Shown here: piece by piece, positions 29,134 to 37,813 of the stretch
Layout of the letters: each line of letters begins with the position of its first letter
Numbering within the stretch: the stretch's first letter is position 1
From: Vibrio tarriae
GTDB lineage: Bacteria > Pseudomonadota > Gammaproteobacteria > Enterobacterales > Vibrionaceae
Assembly (NCBI RefSeq): GCF_002216685.1
Contig: NZ_CP022353.1
Location: 124,001 to 188,000, forward strand
Length of the DNA: 64,000 nt
Direction of reading: 5' to 3'
Notes under the pieces: generated by a model
Seen by the model: the letters and a program-made list of their open reading frames with translations, nothing else
What the model was told of the DNA's origin: nothing
Databases searched by the model: none
Position numbers and translations under genes: made by a program

Positions 29134-29158
29134 GGGATAGGTGAGAGTCACCTATCCC
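29134..29158. other. Perfect 11-bp hairpin inside the zrg operon
   Basis: GGGATAGGTGA (29134-29144) / TCACCTATCCC (29148-29158) with a 3-nt loop, between the zrgA stop and the ATPase start. There is no T run on either strand, so it is more like an mRNA-stabilising or processing element than a full terminator. Confidence 0.75.
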
Positions 29159-29169
29159 GAGCGGTGGCA

Positions 29170-29898
29170 TTACAGTTTGATCAGCGTTTGCTTAGCGTTC
29201 AGTTGTAGCGCACTTTGCTGCTTTTCCGTTAACACGTTGGCTTGGATTTTCTCTGTGCTTGGGAAATATTGGAACCATTGGGTATCGATCTGTTTGAGCT
29301 GATCGACGGCATCACAGTGGAACTGATATTGAGCGGTGAATGAGCCGTGTTGATGCTCATCATGGTCATGCCCTTCGTGGTCATGTCCTTTATGGTCGTG
29401 TTCTTTGTGATCATGGTCCGCATGTTCATCAGCGGCATGATCATGACCCTTATGATCGTGGTCTTTATGATCGTGCGCCTTATGATCATGCTCGCCTTCA
29501 CCGTGCTGATGCTCGTGTTCTTCACCTTCACCATAAGCGTGGCTGTGTTGGTACTCTTCGCCACCTAAAGTGTGTTTAATCAACACTTCACGTTTTTCGC
29601 ACTGTGCTTTATCAGTGAGTGCAAATAGCTTCTCTGGGTGATGCAAGGTCTCTAAGGCTTTTTCGAGCGCTTGTTTTTGCGCGTCATCTTGAGGGGCGTG
29701 TTCAAAACCGACCACATCGGCTCCCGGTGCGGTGATTTCCAGCAGCAGGTCATGGCCATCTTGAGCAATGTTCAGTTCAACTTGGCCATGTACATGAGCC
29801 TCGTGCTGACGATGTTGATGGTCAGTGTGATGATCGGCCAATACGTTGCCAGAAAGTGTCGCGCCAACCATCAGCGCAATCATTGTTGGGTAATGCAT
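29170..29898 (-). CDS. zrgA: ZrgA, histidine-rich periplasmic zinc-binding protein (DUF2796)
   Basis: A 242-residue protein with a signal peptide (cleavage after VLA, residue 21). The mature start is histidine rich (DHHTDHQHRQHEAHVHG), followed by a folded DUF2796 part. A charged insert at residues 118-184 has about 24 histidines with Asp/Glu in HDHK-type repeats, and there is a C-terminal part. Cysteines 100 and 195 may form a disulfide. It is expected to capture zinc in the periplasm for the ABC transporter encoded downstream. I recall ZrgA as a V. cholerae zinc-uptake protein of this type; a Zur box upstream of the operon supports zinc control. Confidence 0.88.
   Translation of the reverse strand: MHYPTMIALMVGATLSGNVLADHHTDHQHRQHEAHVHGQVELNIAQDGHDLLLEITAPGADVVGFEHAPQDDAQKQALEKALETLHHPEKLFALTDKAQCEKREVLIKHTLGGEEYQHSHAYGEGEEHEHQHGEGEHDHKAHDHKDHDHKGHDHAADEHADHDHKEHDHKGHDHEGHDHDEHQHGSFTAQYQFHCDAVDQLKQIDTQWFQYFPSTEKIQANVLTEKQQSALQLNAKQTLIKL
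29347..29547 (-). repeat. Histidine/aspartate-rich tandem repeat of zrgA
   Basis: Codons 118-184 of zrgA encode imperfect repeats of HDHK(A/D/E/G). At the DNA level this is a run of near-repeated CATGATCA/CATGACCA-like units. It keeps several other frames open by chance, which explains long spurious frames on both strands here. Confidence 0.85.
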
Positions 29899-29946
29899 GA
29901 AAAACTCCTAATAAAACAAAAAAAGAAATAATCGGTTTGATTTGTT

Positions 29947-30237
29947 TTATGCCGCAGGTGGTGAACGAGCAAAATAGGAGTGCAGCACTTGAGTGCGTTG
30001 GATCGGTTGTTCAACCCTCGCTTGTGGTGGATTTTGACGCCAACTGGGCAATATCCACTGACTGGTTTTGAGGCCATGTGCCGCGCTGGCAAACAACTGA
30101 CAATCATGCTGTAAGTGATGTTCAGGATGCAGATCAAGTTGGTGATCAATCACGGCCACGTTAAACCAAAGCGCCAGCACCACAGAGAGCATAGCCACTA
30201 TGGATAAGCGAGTTGGGCGTAGCTGAGGTAACGACAT
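29947..30237 (-). CDS. DUF2607 small protein, first gene of the zrg operon
   Basis: A 96-residue protein from the ATG at 30237 (the frame also allows a TTG at 30252). One hydrophobic segment near the start (LSIVAMLSVVLALWFNVAVI) suggests a signal anchor. It is followed by a His-containing stretch (DHQLDLHPEHHLQHDC) that could bind zinc. I recognise the DUF2607 family, function unknown. It is directly downstream of the Zur box and 48 nt before zrgA, so it is part of the zinc regulon. No clear ribosome site is seen, so the start is uncertain. Confidence 0.65.
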   Translation of the reverse strand: MSLPQLRPTRLSIVAMLSVVLALWFNVAVIDHQLDLHPEHHLQHDCQLFASAAHGLKTSQWILPSWRQNPPQARVEQPIQRTQVLHSYFARSPPAA

Positions 30238-30281
30238 AGCGTGTGCGACCAAGAGTGATTGAAAACCGACAGTGATTGAGG

Positions 30282-30300
30282 CTTGTTATAATATAACAAG
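30282..30300 (-). promoter_or_regulatory. Zur box of the zrg operon
   Basis: The 19-bp perfect palindrome CTTGTTATA-A-TATAACAAG contains the Zur core GTTATAATATAAC known from gammaproteobacterial zinc regulons. It overlaps the -10 element of the leftward promoter, so zinc-bound Zur would block transcription. Confidence 0.88.
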
Positions 30301-30315
30301 TCACAAATCAGGCAA
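30288..30315 (-). promoter_or_regulatory. Promoter of the zrg operon
   Basis: On the minus strand TTGCCT (30315-30310) and TATTAT (30293-30288) are separated by 16 nt. The -10 lies inside the Zur palindrome. The predicted start is about 40 nt upstream of the first gene. Confidence 0.65.
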
Positions 30316-30358
30316 GCGATGATTCTGATGAGTTTGTATGCAGATGTCTCTCAGTCAA

Positions 30359-30388
30359 CGGGTGAGCAAGTTAGTCCTTACTCACCCG
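30359..30388. other. Hairpin in the ytfJ to zrg interval
   Basis: CGGGTGAG (30359-30366) / CTCACCCG (30381-30388) with a 14-nt loop. It follows the ytfJ gene on the minus strand but has no T run. It might protect the 3' end of the ytfJ transcript. Confidence 0.5.
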
Positions 30389-30469
30389 ATGTGATTGATG
30401 GATGAAGGCATCCTCTTCCTGCTTGAAGCTGCAGCAGTGTGAGCTGCAACGTCAAGTCGTTTGGGGCGA

Positions 30470-31021
30470 TTACAGATTTTGCTGAATCAAACCCAGTACG
30501 GTTTGAATGTCCGCTTCGTTGAGCGCCCCTTCTTTCACAAACAGCACGTTACCTTGTTTGTCTTGAACTATGATCGCAGAGGATTCCGCTTGTAGCTGCC
30601 AGGCTTGGGCAACGAGACCAAACTCATCAAGCACCATAGATGACCAAGGAAACTCTTTTTTGCTGTCTTGCGCGGACGATTTCACAAAAGAGCTGGTGCC
30701 CCAAATGGCATCGTCTTGATTGATGATGGTGGTGGTTTGGTAACTCTCGGCTGGGAATTTCGCGGCGGTGATCGCGGCCATCAGTGGCGCATTCATCTCT
30801 TTTGAACTGCTACGGCCCGCAATCGCTTGAATGACGCGTACCTTGCCAAGTAGATCCGCAGAGCGCCATTTTTGATAGTTGATGTTATTGTCTTGTAGGA
30901 CGATTTCACCGTGCTTTTCGACACCAACCGCAGGTATCGGTGAGCCGATAGTCAGGTTGTGCGCGAAAGCCAAAGTGGGAGAGCATGTCAAGAGTAAGGC
31001 GATAAGTGTTTTACTTTTCAT
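30470..31021 (-). CDS. ytfJ: YtfJ family periplasmic protein
   Basis: A 183-residue protein with a signal peptide (MKSKTLIALLLTCSPTLAFA), the YtfJ family, with a thioredoxin-like predicted fold but no CxxC active site. Conserved parts: GSPIPAVGVEKHGEIVLQDN, QAIAGRSSSKEMN and AWQLQAESSAIIVQDKQGNV. Function is not established. In E. coli ytfJ also lies near msrA and tamAB, so the neighbourhood is conserved. Ribosome site GAGGAAAC precedes the ATG. Confidence 0.9.
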   Translation of the reverse strand: MKSKTLIALLLTCSPTLAFAHNLTIGSPIPAVGVEKHGEIVLQDNNINYQKWRSADLLGKVRVIQAIAGRSSSKEMNAPLMAAITAAKFPAESYQTTTIINQDDAIWGTSSFVKSSAQDSKKEFPWSSMVLDEFGLVAQAWQLQAESSAIIVQDKQGNVLFVKEGALNEADIQTVLGLIQQNL

Positions 31022-31102
31022 GGTTTTGTTTCCTCAAGTTGAGCAAACAAAGGTATAGCACACAAATGAGGGGAAAGAGAAATCCCCCTCATTGAGGTGT
31101 GT

Positions 31103-31741
31103 TTAGAGTGTGGTGTGTGGCGGGAAACAGACTCCTGTACCGCCGAGCCCACAATAACCATTAGGATTTTTGGCTAGATATTGCTGATGGTACGTCTCCG
31201 CGAAGTAATACTCTCCTGCGGGCAGAATCTCAGTGGTAATCGAGGGACGATGTTGCGCTGTCAGCAGGGCTTGATAAGCCGCTTTTGAGGCTTCTGCGAT
31301 TTCGCGCTGATCTTCACTGAAAGTGTAAATAGCTGAGCGATATTGCGTTCCGCGATCGTTGCCTTGACGCATGCCTTGCGTGGGGTCGTGACGCTCCCAA
31401 AATGCGCGGAGCAGTTCGGTCAGTGGCAGGCGATCTGGATCAAAAATGACGCGCACGACCTCGGTATGACCAGTTTTTCCACTGCACACTTCTTCATAGG
31501 TTGGATTGGGCGTAAAACCGCCTGAGTAGCCAACGGAGGTGGAGATCACTCCATCCAGTTGCCAAAACAGGCGTTCAGCGCCCCAAAAGCAGCCCATACC
31601 AATCAAGATTTGTTGTTGACCGGATTGTGGCGCGGCAGTGAGTGAGCTGCCATTGACGAAATGCGTATCGTCAATCGACATCGCAGTAGTACGACCGGGT
31701 AAGGCGTTGTGTGCCGTAACCATGGTTTGTTTGTCGAGCAT
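31103..31741 (-). CDS. msrA: Peptide methionine sulfoxide reductase MsrA
   Basis: MsrA, 212 residues, same length as E. coli. It reduces methionine-S-sulfoxide in proteins. The catalytic cysteine is in [12 protein letters not shown] (about residue 51), and the resolving cysteines are in [13 protein letters not shown] near the C-terminus. The start [18 protein letters not shown] aligns with enteric MsrA. Divergent from tamA, as in E. coli. Confidence 0.97.
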   Translation of the reverse strand: MLDKQTMVTAHNALPGRTTAMSIDDTHFVNGSSLTAAPQSGQQQILIGMGCFWGAERLFWQLDGVISTSVGYSGGFTPNPTYEEVCSGKTGHTEVVRVIFDPDRLPLTELLRAFWERHDPTQGMRQGNDRGTQYRSAIYTFSEDQREIAEASKAAYQALLTAQHRPSITTEILPAGEYYFAETYHQQYLAKNPNGYCGLGGTGVCFPPHTTL

Positions 31742-31812
31742 GATGTTTCCTTACTGAAGTGGTGGCGCTGTCTCTTTGAATATCGCAAGCAGCAACGCCC
31801 TGATTATCTTCG

Positions 31813-31880
31813 ATACAGACCGGAGATTTAACGGTTTTCATACAGACGAAGGGTTGCATTGACGTTATGATGCGTCTGTA
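31813..31880. repeat. Direct and inverted repeats between msrA and tamA
   Basis: ATACAGAC occurs at 31813-31820 and 31840-31847 (27 bp apart). TACAGACG (31841-31848) is inverted at CGTCTGTA (31873-31880), enclosing 24 bp. The elements lie in the divergent promoter region. Confidence 0.6.
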
Positions 31881-31919
31881 GCAAAAATGTCACCGTTGTA
31901 TAACGAGTCTAAATCAAGC

Positions 31920-33635
31920 ATGAGACGAAAATCACTCCCCACTTTAATCTCGTTATGGCTGTTTTCAGCCGTATCTTACGCCGATGTGAAGCTCGAGATC
32001 ACTGGAATTAGTGGCGCAGAGAAAGATAACGTGGATGCGTATCTCTCATCAATCGCGGCGCAAGACTATTCCACCAGCCTGCGTTTTCAATCTCAATTGG
32101 AAAGAAGCATGACCGAAGCGCTGAATGCGCTCGGTTACTACCATCCCAGCATTGATTTTACCGTCTCTGAAGATAATCAACGTTTACGCGCCGCGGTAAC
32201 TTTGGGTGAAGTGACCCGTTTGAGCGAGGTTGATATTGTGATCCGCGGTGAAGCCGAAGGCGATCGCGATTTTCAACGTTTGATCCGTCGCAGTGGTTTG
32301 CAGGTTGATGCACCGCTCAATCACAGCTTGTATGACAATCTCAAATCGGGCATTCGTAACTTGGCGTTGCAAAAAGGCTACTTTAATGGTGATTTTCAGG
32401 CTAGCCGACTGGAAGTGGTTCCAGAGCTGAATCAAGCTCGGGTTATTTTGCATTTTGATAGCGGGATCCGTTACCTGTTTGGAGCAACCACGGTCGAAGG
32501 CAGTCAAATCGATGAAAATCGAGTGATGTCACTGCGCCCTTTCAAGCAAGGCGATCCGTATTTAGTGTCACAAGTCGGTGAGTTTAATCAAAATCTTTCC
32601 AATACGGATTGGTTCTCTTCGGTATTTGTGGAGCCAGATTTATCGCAGTTGGAGCAGGGGCGAGAGCTGCCGATGAAGGTAACTTTAGCGCCGCAAGCGC
32701 GTAATCAGTTGGAAACTGGTTTAGGCTATTCCACGGACGTTGGGGTGCGAGGATCACTAAAATGGAAAAAGCCTTGGGTTAATAGCTTAGGCCACAGTTT
32801 TGATAGTAGCTTTTCCCTTTCAGCACCAGAGCAAACCATTACCGCAGGCTACAAGATCCCACTTGATGATGTGTTGAATGAGTACTATCGAATCCAATAC
32901 GGGATGAAGCGTTTGGATAAGCGTGATACGGAGAGCTTGGAATCTAACTTATCACTTGAACGCCATTGGCAGCTGGATGGCGGTTGGCATCGCACAATTT
33001 ATTTGCGTTATCTATTAGAAAATTATCGCCAGGGTTTACAAGATGATAACAGCCAATTCTTATTGCCCGGGGTGACTTACACACGCACTCGTACTCGAAA
33101 CAGCGGTAGCTTGCTTACTTGGGGCGACAAACAAACCATCACGCTTGAATATGGTGACCCGGCGCTGATCTCTTCAACTCGTGTTACGCGTGTGCAAGCA
33201 GGGTCTTCTTGGTTACGGACCTATGCGCGCAATCACCGTGGACTCATTCGAGTTGATGGCGGTGCCAACTTCGCGGATCAATTTGATCAGCTTTCTCCTT
33301 CATTACGTTTCTTCGCGGGTGGTGATAACAACTTGCGTGGATATGGTTACGAATCTATCTCTCCCAAAGATGCCAGTGGTGCTTTGACGGGTGCGAAATA
33401 CATCGCCACCAGCTCGATCGAATATCAATACCGTTTAACGGGTAACTGGTGGGCGGCAATGTTTATGGATGTCGGTGATGCGTTTAACGATACGCCTGAA
33501 TGGAAAAAAGGAGCGGGTGTTGGTGTGCGTTGGGTATCTCCCGTCGGCCCTATTCGGCTCGATTTCGCATGGGGGCTGGATGCTGCGCCGGGCGATGAGT
33601 TCAAAATCCACTTCACTTTAGGGCCAGAGTTATGA
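31920..33635 (+). CDS. tamA: Translocation and assembly module subunit TamA
   Basis: A 571-residue Omp85-family outer-membrane protein. From the ATG at 31920 it has a signal peptide (MRRKSLPTLISLWLFSAVSYA), three POTRA domains (about 22-265) and a C-terminal 16-strand barrel ending FKIHFTLGPEL. The motifs GGDNNLRGYGYES and VGPIRLDFAWGLD are typical Omp85 elements. It forms the TAM complex with TamB for outer-membrane protein insertion or lipid transfer. The frame is open 11 codons upstream but the signal peptide marks the start. Overlaps tamB by 4 nt. Confidence 0.94.
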   Translation: MRRKSLPTLISLWLFSAVSYADVKLEITGISGAEKDNVDAYLSSIAAQDYSTSLRFQSQLERSMTEALNALGYYHPSIDFTVSEDNQRLRAAVTLGEVTRLSEVDIVIRGEAEGDRDFQRLIRRSGLQVDAPLNHSLYDNLKSGIRNLALQKGYFNGDFQASRLEVVPELNQARVILHFDSGIRYLFGATTVEGSQIDENRVMSLRPFKQGDPYLVSQVGEFNQNLSNTDWFSSVFVEPDLSQLEQGRELPMKVTLAPQARNQLETGLGYSTDVGVRGSLKWKKPWVNSLGHSFDSSFSLSAPEQTITAGYKIPLDDVLNEYYRIQYGMKRLDKRDTESLESNLSLERHWQLDGGWHRTIYLRYLLENYRQGLQDDNSQFLLPGVTYTRTRTRNSGSLLTWGDKQTITLEYGDPALISSTRVTRVQAGSSWLRTYARNHRGLIRVDGGANFADQFDQLSPSLRFFAGGDNNLRGYGYESISPKDASGALTGAKYIATSSIEYQYRLTGNWWAAMFMDVGDAFNDTPEWKKGAGVGVRWVSPVGPIRLDFAWGLDAAPGDEFKIHFTLGPEL

Positions 33636-36600
33636 TCAAACGGGCGTTAAAGTGGACCAAATGGTTCACCATGTTGCTATTGGTGTTGGTGATCTTGCTG
33701 GTGCTTGCGTTGGCGGGTGCGCTGTTTACCAACTCAGGCTTACAAGCTGTATTGTGGGGCGCGCAGCAAGCGCTGCCGCAGTTGAAAGTCGAGCAAGCGC
33801 AGGGCGCGTTGTTTCCACGCTTTACTTTGCATGGAGTGAATTATGCAGATAGCGAGCTCAACCTTGCCTTTTCTGCGCAAAAGCTGAGTTTGGCGATTAA
33901 CCCCAACTGCTTATTGGAACCCAGTATCTGTATCAATGAGCTGGCCATCTCTGGCGTGAAGTTTGAGCTCCCGTCGTTAGCTGAGAGTGAAGAAACACCG
34001 GACGAACCGAACTCTGAGCCGTTAGATGAAATATCAACCCCATTTCCAATTCGCCTAGGTCAATTAGCGCTGCAAGATATCGAATTGAATATTCTGGGTA
34101 ACCGAGTGGCGTGGCAGCAATTGACCACTCGTGCCTCTTGGCAAGGAAATCGACTGCGTATCGGGCAAACCGAGTGGCAGGGGATTCGTCTTGCTTTAGC
34201 TGAGAGTGAAGCCTCAACCGAACCTGTGGCGGCTCAAGCGGCAACCCCTGATAAAGCGGAACCTTTGCAATTGCCAGATGTGGTGATCCCGCTGCACATT
34301 GAGCTGGCGCGTTTCGATATTCGCGATTTTCGTTTAGAGCAAGAGACGCCAATCATCGTCAATCATCTCGTTTTAGAAGCCAGTGCGGAGGAACATCAAG
34401 TCTCGATCTCTCGCCTTGAGTTGAGCATGCCAGAGCTGGACGCTCAACTGAATGCGGAGGTAACTCTTGCGGGTGATTATCCGCTTCAGTTGGATCTGAA
34501 TAGTCAGGTGAATCTCGCCGATTTCAAAGGCCAAACACTTTCTCTTTCCGCGCAAGGTAATTTAGCGGATCTCACTTTGCAAGCCAGCCTAGACTCGTTA
34601 GCTCAAGCGCAGTTGAACGGCCACTTTAACCTGCTGGATAGCGATATGCCGTTTGATCTGCAGCTGAGCAAGGTGAAAGCACAATGGCCAATGCTGGGGC
34701 AAGGTGATTATCAAGTTGATCTCCCTGAGTTGAGCATCAATGGTTCATTGTCGAAGTATCAGTTTGCCTTACAAGGTGCGCTACAGGGCAAAGATTTACC
34801 GAATGTGAGTTTAGACCTGCAAGGTCACGGCAATCTGGATGAAGTCGCGTTGCAATCACTCAAAGTCGATACACTTGGCGGCTTAGTGACGGGCAATGCG
34901 GTGGCGAATTGGAAAAATCCGCTCAATTGGGCGGCGCGATTAAATCTAAAAAATATTCAGCCGGGTCTACAATGGCCTGAAGCAGAAGGCAAGATCAGTG
35001 GTGAGCTCGATACCTCAGGCTCTTTGACAGAGCAAGGTGGCTGGCAAGTGGATGTATCGCGTTTGGCGATCAATGGCATATTGCGTGATTACCCGCTCAA
35101 AGTGTTAGGTGAACTCAGCGCTTCAGATGTTAAAGGGCAAGGGGATATCGCGTTACAAACTAAGAAGCTCTCTTTAGTGCATGGCCCGAACTCCCTCACC
35201 GCCAAAGGCCAATTGAGTAAGCAGTGGCGAATGTCGGTGGAGCTGGATGTGCCAGATTTGAGTAAATCTCTGCCCGATGCCAAAGGAAAGGTGATTGGCG
35301 ATGTGCTGCTGCGAGGTGATCTCAAACAGCCGCGGATCAAGCTGGTGCTGGATGCCGATAGCTTGCAGTGGCAAGAGTTAGGCTCGATTGGGCATGTTAC
35401 TTTGCAAGGGAATCTCGTTCCACTTCCAGAGCCTCAAGGTGAGCTCACCTTACAAGTGCGCGATATTCAGTATCAAGATCAACGGATTGATTCTGTGGAG
35501 TTAAAGGTGCAAGGCTCTCAGAAAAAACACGGGGTGACACTTGATGTCGCTTCTGAAATTGCTTCGACCAGCTTGGCGATGAATGGCCAGTTACGTACCG
35601 AGCCAACACTGCGCTGGCAAGGTGAGCTGGAGCGTATGTGGTTAAATTCACCGCAAGGGCAATGGTTATTACAACAGGCGACAGCGCTCTCTTTTGATCA
35701 GCGAACGGGACGCGTGAAAGTGGCTGCTCACTGCTGGGGACAAGGAGAGGCCTCACTCTGTTTAGAAGAAGAGGCAGAGTTAGGTGAGCGTGGTGAAGCG
35801 CGTTTGGCGATCAAGCAATTTGATTTTAAGCAGCTCGCCAGTGTCTTACCCAAAGGAACCAAACTTAGCGGCGGATTAAACGGACAAGTGTGGGCCAAAT
35901 GGGCTCCGAAAGCTGCGCCACAGCTGCAAGCCAATCTTGAGTTAATCCAAGGTCAGGTGACGCAAAAACTGGATAAAAGCGTGACATTTGGCTGGGATAA
36001 AGCACAATTTTCTGCCCAGCTAGCGAAAAATCAGCTGCAAGCGAATTGGTTATTAGACGCAACGGATAACGGCGATCTCTCTGGCAATATCAAGATTGCT
36101 GATGTGCGCGCCGAGCAGAAAACCATGCTCGGTTCATTCAAATTAACCACGTTTAATTTGGATTTCTTGCAGCCGTTGATTGGTGAGCTCAATGAAGCGA
36201 AATCGAACATTAATGCCGATGTGCAATTCCATGGCCCAATGTTGCATCCGCAATTGAACGGTGAAATTGCGATTAACGATATTCGTGTGAAAGGTGAGAT
36301 CTCACCGGTGGATGTGCAATCAGGTCAAGTGTCACTCAAATTTAATGGTTATCAGGCAGTGTTAAATGCAGATATCCAGACTACTGATGGTTTACTGGAA
36401 GTCGATGGTGATGCCGATTGGCAGCAGATAGAGGATTGGCGACTCAAAGCGCGAGTGCATGCGCCCTCAATGATGGTTGAGCTGCCACCTATGGTGAGAG
36501 TCAAGGTAATCCCTGATTTAACCTTGACCATGCAACCTCAACTAGCAAGAGTGACAGGTAATGTGGCACTGCCGTGGGGGCGAATTGTGGTGGAAGAGCT

Positions 36601-37396
36601 ACCTCCGAGCGCAATTGGGGTATCGAAAGATCAAATTTTGCTGAATACGGATTTCGAGCCACTAACCGATAAAGAGCGGATACCGTTTACCGTGGAAACG
36701 GATGTGAATGTGCAAATTGGCGATGATTTCCAACTCAATGCCTTTGGTTTGCAAGGCAATTTAGTTGGGCGACTCAATGTGACGCAAAAGGACAAAGGCC
36801 CGTTTATTTTAGGTGAGGTGAACATTCGCAATGGTCAATACCGCTCGTTTGGGCAGGATCTACAGATCAAAGAGGGTAAGATCCTGATGAATGGCCCGGT
36901 TGATCAGCCCTATTTAGCGATCACCGCGATCCGTAATCCGGAAAATACCCAAGATGATGTGATTGCAGGGGTGCGAGTGAGTGGCCCTTCAGATGAGCCA
37001 TCGCTGGTGATCTTCTCTGAGCCTGCAATGCCACAAGCGAATGCGCTGTCGTATTTGTTGCGTGGACAAGATATTGATGGCGAAGCGGGTGGCAACGCCA
37101 TGACCACTACCTTGATTGGTCTGAGCTTAGCGCAGAGCGGTAAGCTGGTCGGCGAAATTGGTCAAGCATTTGGGGTGCAGGATTTACAATTAGATACGGC
37201 AGGATCGGGGGATGATTCACAAGTTACCGTAAGTGGTTATATTCTGCCCGGCTTGCAAGTGAAATATGGTGTAGGTATTTTTAATTCAGTCGGCGAATTT
37301 ACCATTCGTTATCGTTTGATGCAGGATCTGTATCTGGAGGCCGTCTCTGGTGTCGACAGCGCCGTGGACTTGCTCTATCAGTTCGAATTCAACTAA
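33632..37396 (+). CDS. tamB: Translocation and assembly module subunit TamB
   Basis: A 1254-residue AsmA-like protein (E. coli 1259) that spans the periplasm from an N-terminal signal anchor (MLLLVLVILLVLALAGALF, about residues 14-32) to a C-terminal DUF490 domain that docks on TamA. The bulk is repetitive beta structure expected to form a long hydrophobic groove. The end ELVYDLEAVSG-like region (YLEAVSGVDSAVDLLYQFEF) is conserved. It is implicated in phospholipid transport and outer-membrane protein assembly. The ATG overlaps the tamA stop. Confidence 0.95.
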   Translation: MIKRALKWTKWFTMLLLVLVILLVLALAGALFTNSGLQAVLWGAQQALPQLKVEQAQGALFPRFTLHGVNYADSELNLAFSAQKLSLAINPNCLLEPSICINELAISGVKFELPSLAESEETPDEPNSEPLDEISTPFPIRLGQLALQDIELNILGNRVAWQQLTTRASWQGNRLRIGQTEWQGIRLALAESEASTEPVAAQAATPDKAEPLQLPDVVIPLHIELARFDIRDFRLEQETPIIVNHLVLEASAEEHQVSISRLELSMPELDAQLNAEVTLAGDYPLQLDLNSQVNLADFKGQTLSLSAQGNLADLTLQASLDSLAQAQLNGHFNLLDSDMPFDLQLSKVKAQWPMLGQGDYQVDLPELSINGSLSKYQFALQGALQGKDLPNVSLDLQGHGNLDEVALQSLKVDTLGGLVTGNAVANWKNPLNWAARLNLKNIQPGLQWPEAEGKISGELDTSGSLTEQGGWQVDVSRLAINGILRDYPLKVLGELSASDVKGQGDIALQTKKLSLVHGPNSLTAKGQLSKQWRMSVELDVPDLSKSLPDAKGKVIGDVLLRGDLKQPRIKLVLDADSLQWQELGSIGHVTLQGNLVPLPEPQGELTLQVRDIQYQDQRIDSVELKVQGSQKKHGVTLDVASEIASTSLAMNGQLRTEPTLRWQGELERMWLNSPQGQWLLQQATALSFDQRTGRVKVAAHCWGQGEASLCLEEEAELGERGEARLAIKQFDFKQLASVLPKGTKLSGGLNGQVWAKWAPKAAPQLQANLELIQGQVTQKLDKSVTFGWDKAQFSAQLAKNQLQANWLLDATDNGDLSGNIKIADVRAEQKTMLGSFKLTTFNLDFLQPLIGELNEAKSNINADVQFHGPMLHPQLNGEIAINDIRVKGEISPVDVQSGQVSLKFNGYQAVLNADIQTTDGLLEVDGDADWQQIEDWRLKARVHAPSMMVELPPMVRVKVIPDLTLTMQPQLARVTGNVALPWGRIVVEELPPSAIGVSKDQILLNTDFEPLTDKERIPFTVETDVNVQIGDDFQLNAFGLQGNLVGRLNVTQKDKGPFILGEVNIRNGQYRSFGQDLQIKEGKILMNGPVDQPYLAITAIRNPENTQDDVIAGVRVSGPSDEPSLVIFSEPAMPQANALSYLLRGQDIDGEAGGNAMTTTLIGLSLAQSGKLVGEIGQAFGVQDLQLDTAGSGDDSQVTVSGYILPGLQVKYGVGIFNSVGEFTIRYRLMQDLYLEAVSGVDSAVDLLYQFEFN

Positions 37397-37406
37397 GGAG
37401 AGAGAT

Positions 37407-37754
37407 GTGCAGCACCTCGTTTTTGTGTATGGCACTTTGCGTCACGGAGAGAGCAACCATACTTACTTACAGCAGAGTCAGTTACTTGGCCAGTTTGAAA
37501 CCAAACCTGAATACGCCCTGTATGATTTAGGCGCGTATCCGGGGTTGGTGGAAGGGCACCAATCGGTGCATGGTGAAGTCTATCTGGTGGATGAGCATAC
37601 GCTCGCGCAACTGGATATTTTGGAAGACGTGCCCGTTGAGTATCGACGTGACACCATTGAGACGCCGTTTGGGACGGCTTGGATCTATATTTATCAAGAA
37701 ACCCATCGCTTACATTCGCTGATTGATTCCGGAGATTGGTGTCAGCGTGTCTAG
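37407..37754 (+). CDS. ytfP: YtfP, gamma-glutamylcyclotransferase-like protein
   Basis: A 115-residue protein of the GGCT/AIG2-like fold. From the GTG at 37407 it begins MQHLVFVYGTLRHGESN, the substrate-loop signature YGTLRHG, and continues with the conserved VHGEVYLVDE and GTAWIYIYQ segments. Enzyme activity is not proven for this family. AAGGAGAG lies about 6 nt upstream of the GTG, and an in-frame ATG inside tamB is not needed. An ATG two bases earlier is out of frame. Same order (tamB-ytfP) as E. coli. Confidence 0.9.
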   Translation: MQHLVFVYGTLRHGESNHTYLQQSQLLGQFETKPEYALYDLGAYPGLVEGHQSVHGEVYLVDEHTLAQLDILEDVPVEYRRDTIETPFGTAWIYIYQETHRLHSLIDSGDWCQRV

Positions 37755-37770
37755 TTCTGACATACAGAGA

Positions 37771-37796
37771 AAAAGCCAGCTTACGCTGGCTTTTTT
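37771..37796. terminator. Bidirectional terminator between ytfP and ppa
   Basis: AAAAGCCAGC (37771-37780) / GCTGGCTTTT (37785-37794), loop TTAC, with T run to 37796. It serves the convergent genes on both strands. Confidence 0.93.
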
Positions 37797-37813
37797 ATGC
37801 TCAAAATGTGGGC

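Noticed and set aside
29229..29579. Several long open frames on both strands inside zrgA
   Set aside because: They arise from the low-complexity His/Asp codon repeats, which contain few stop codons in any frame.
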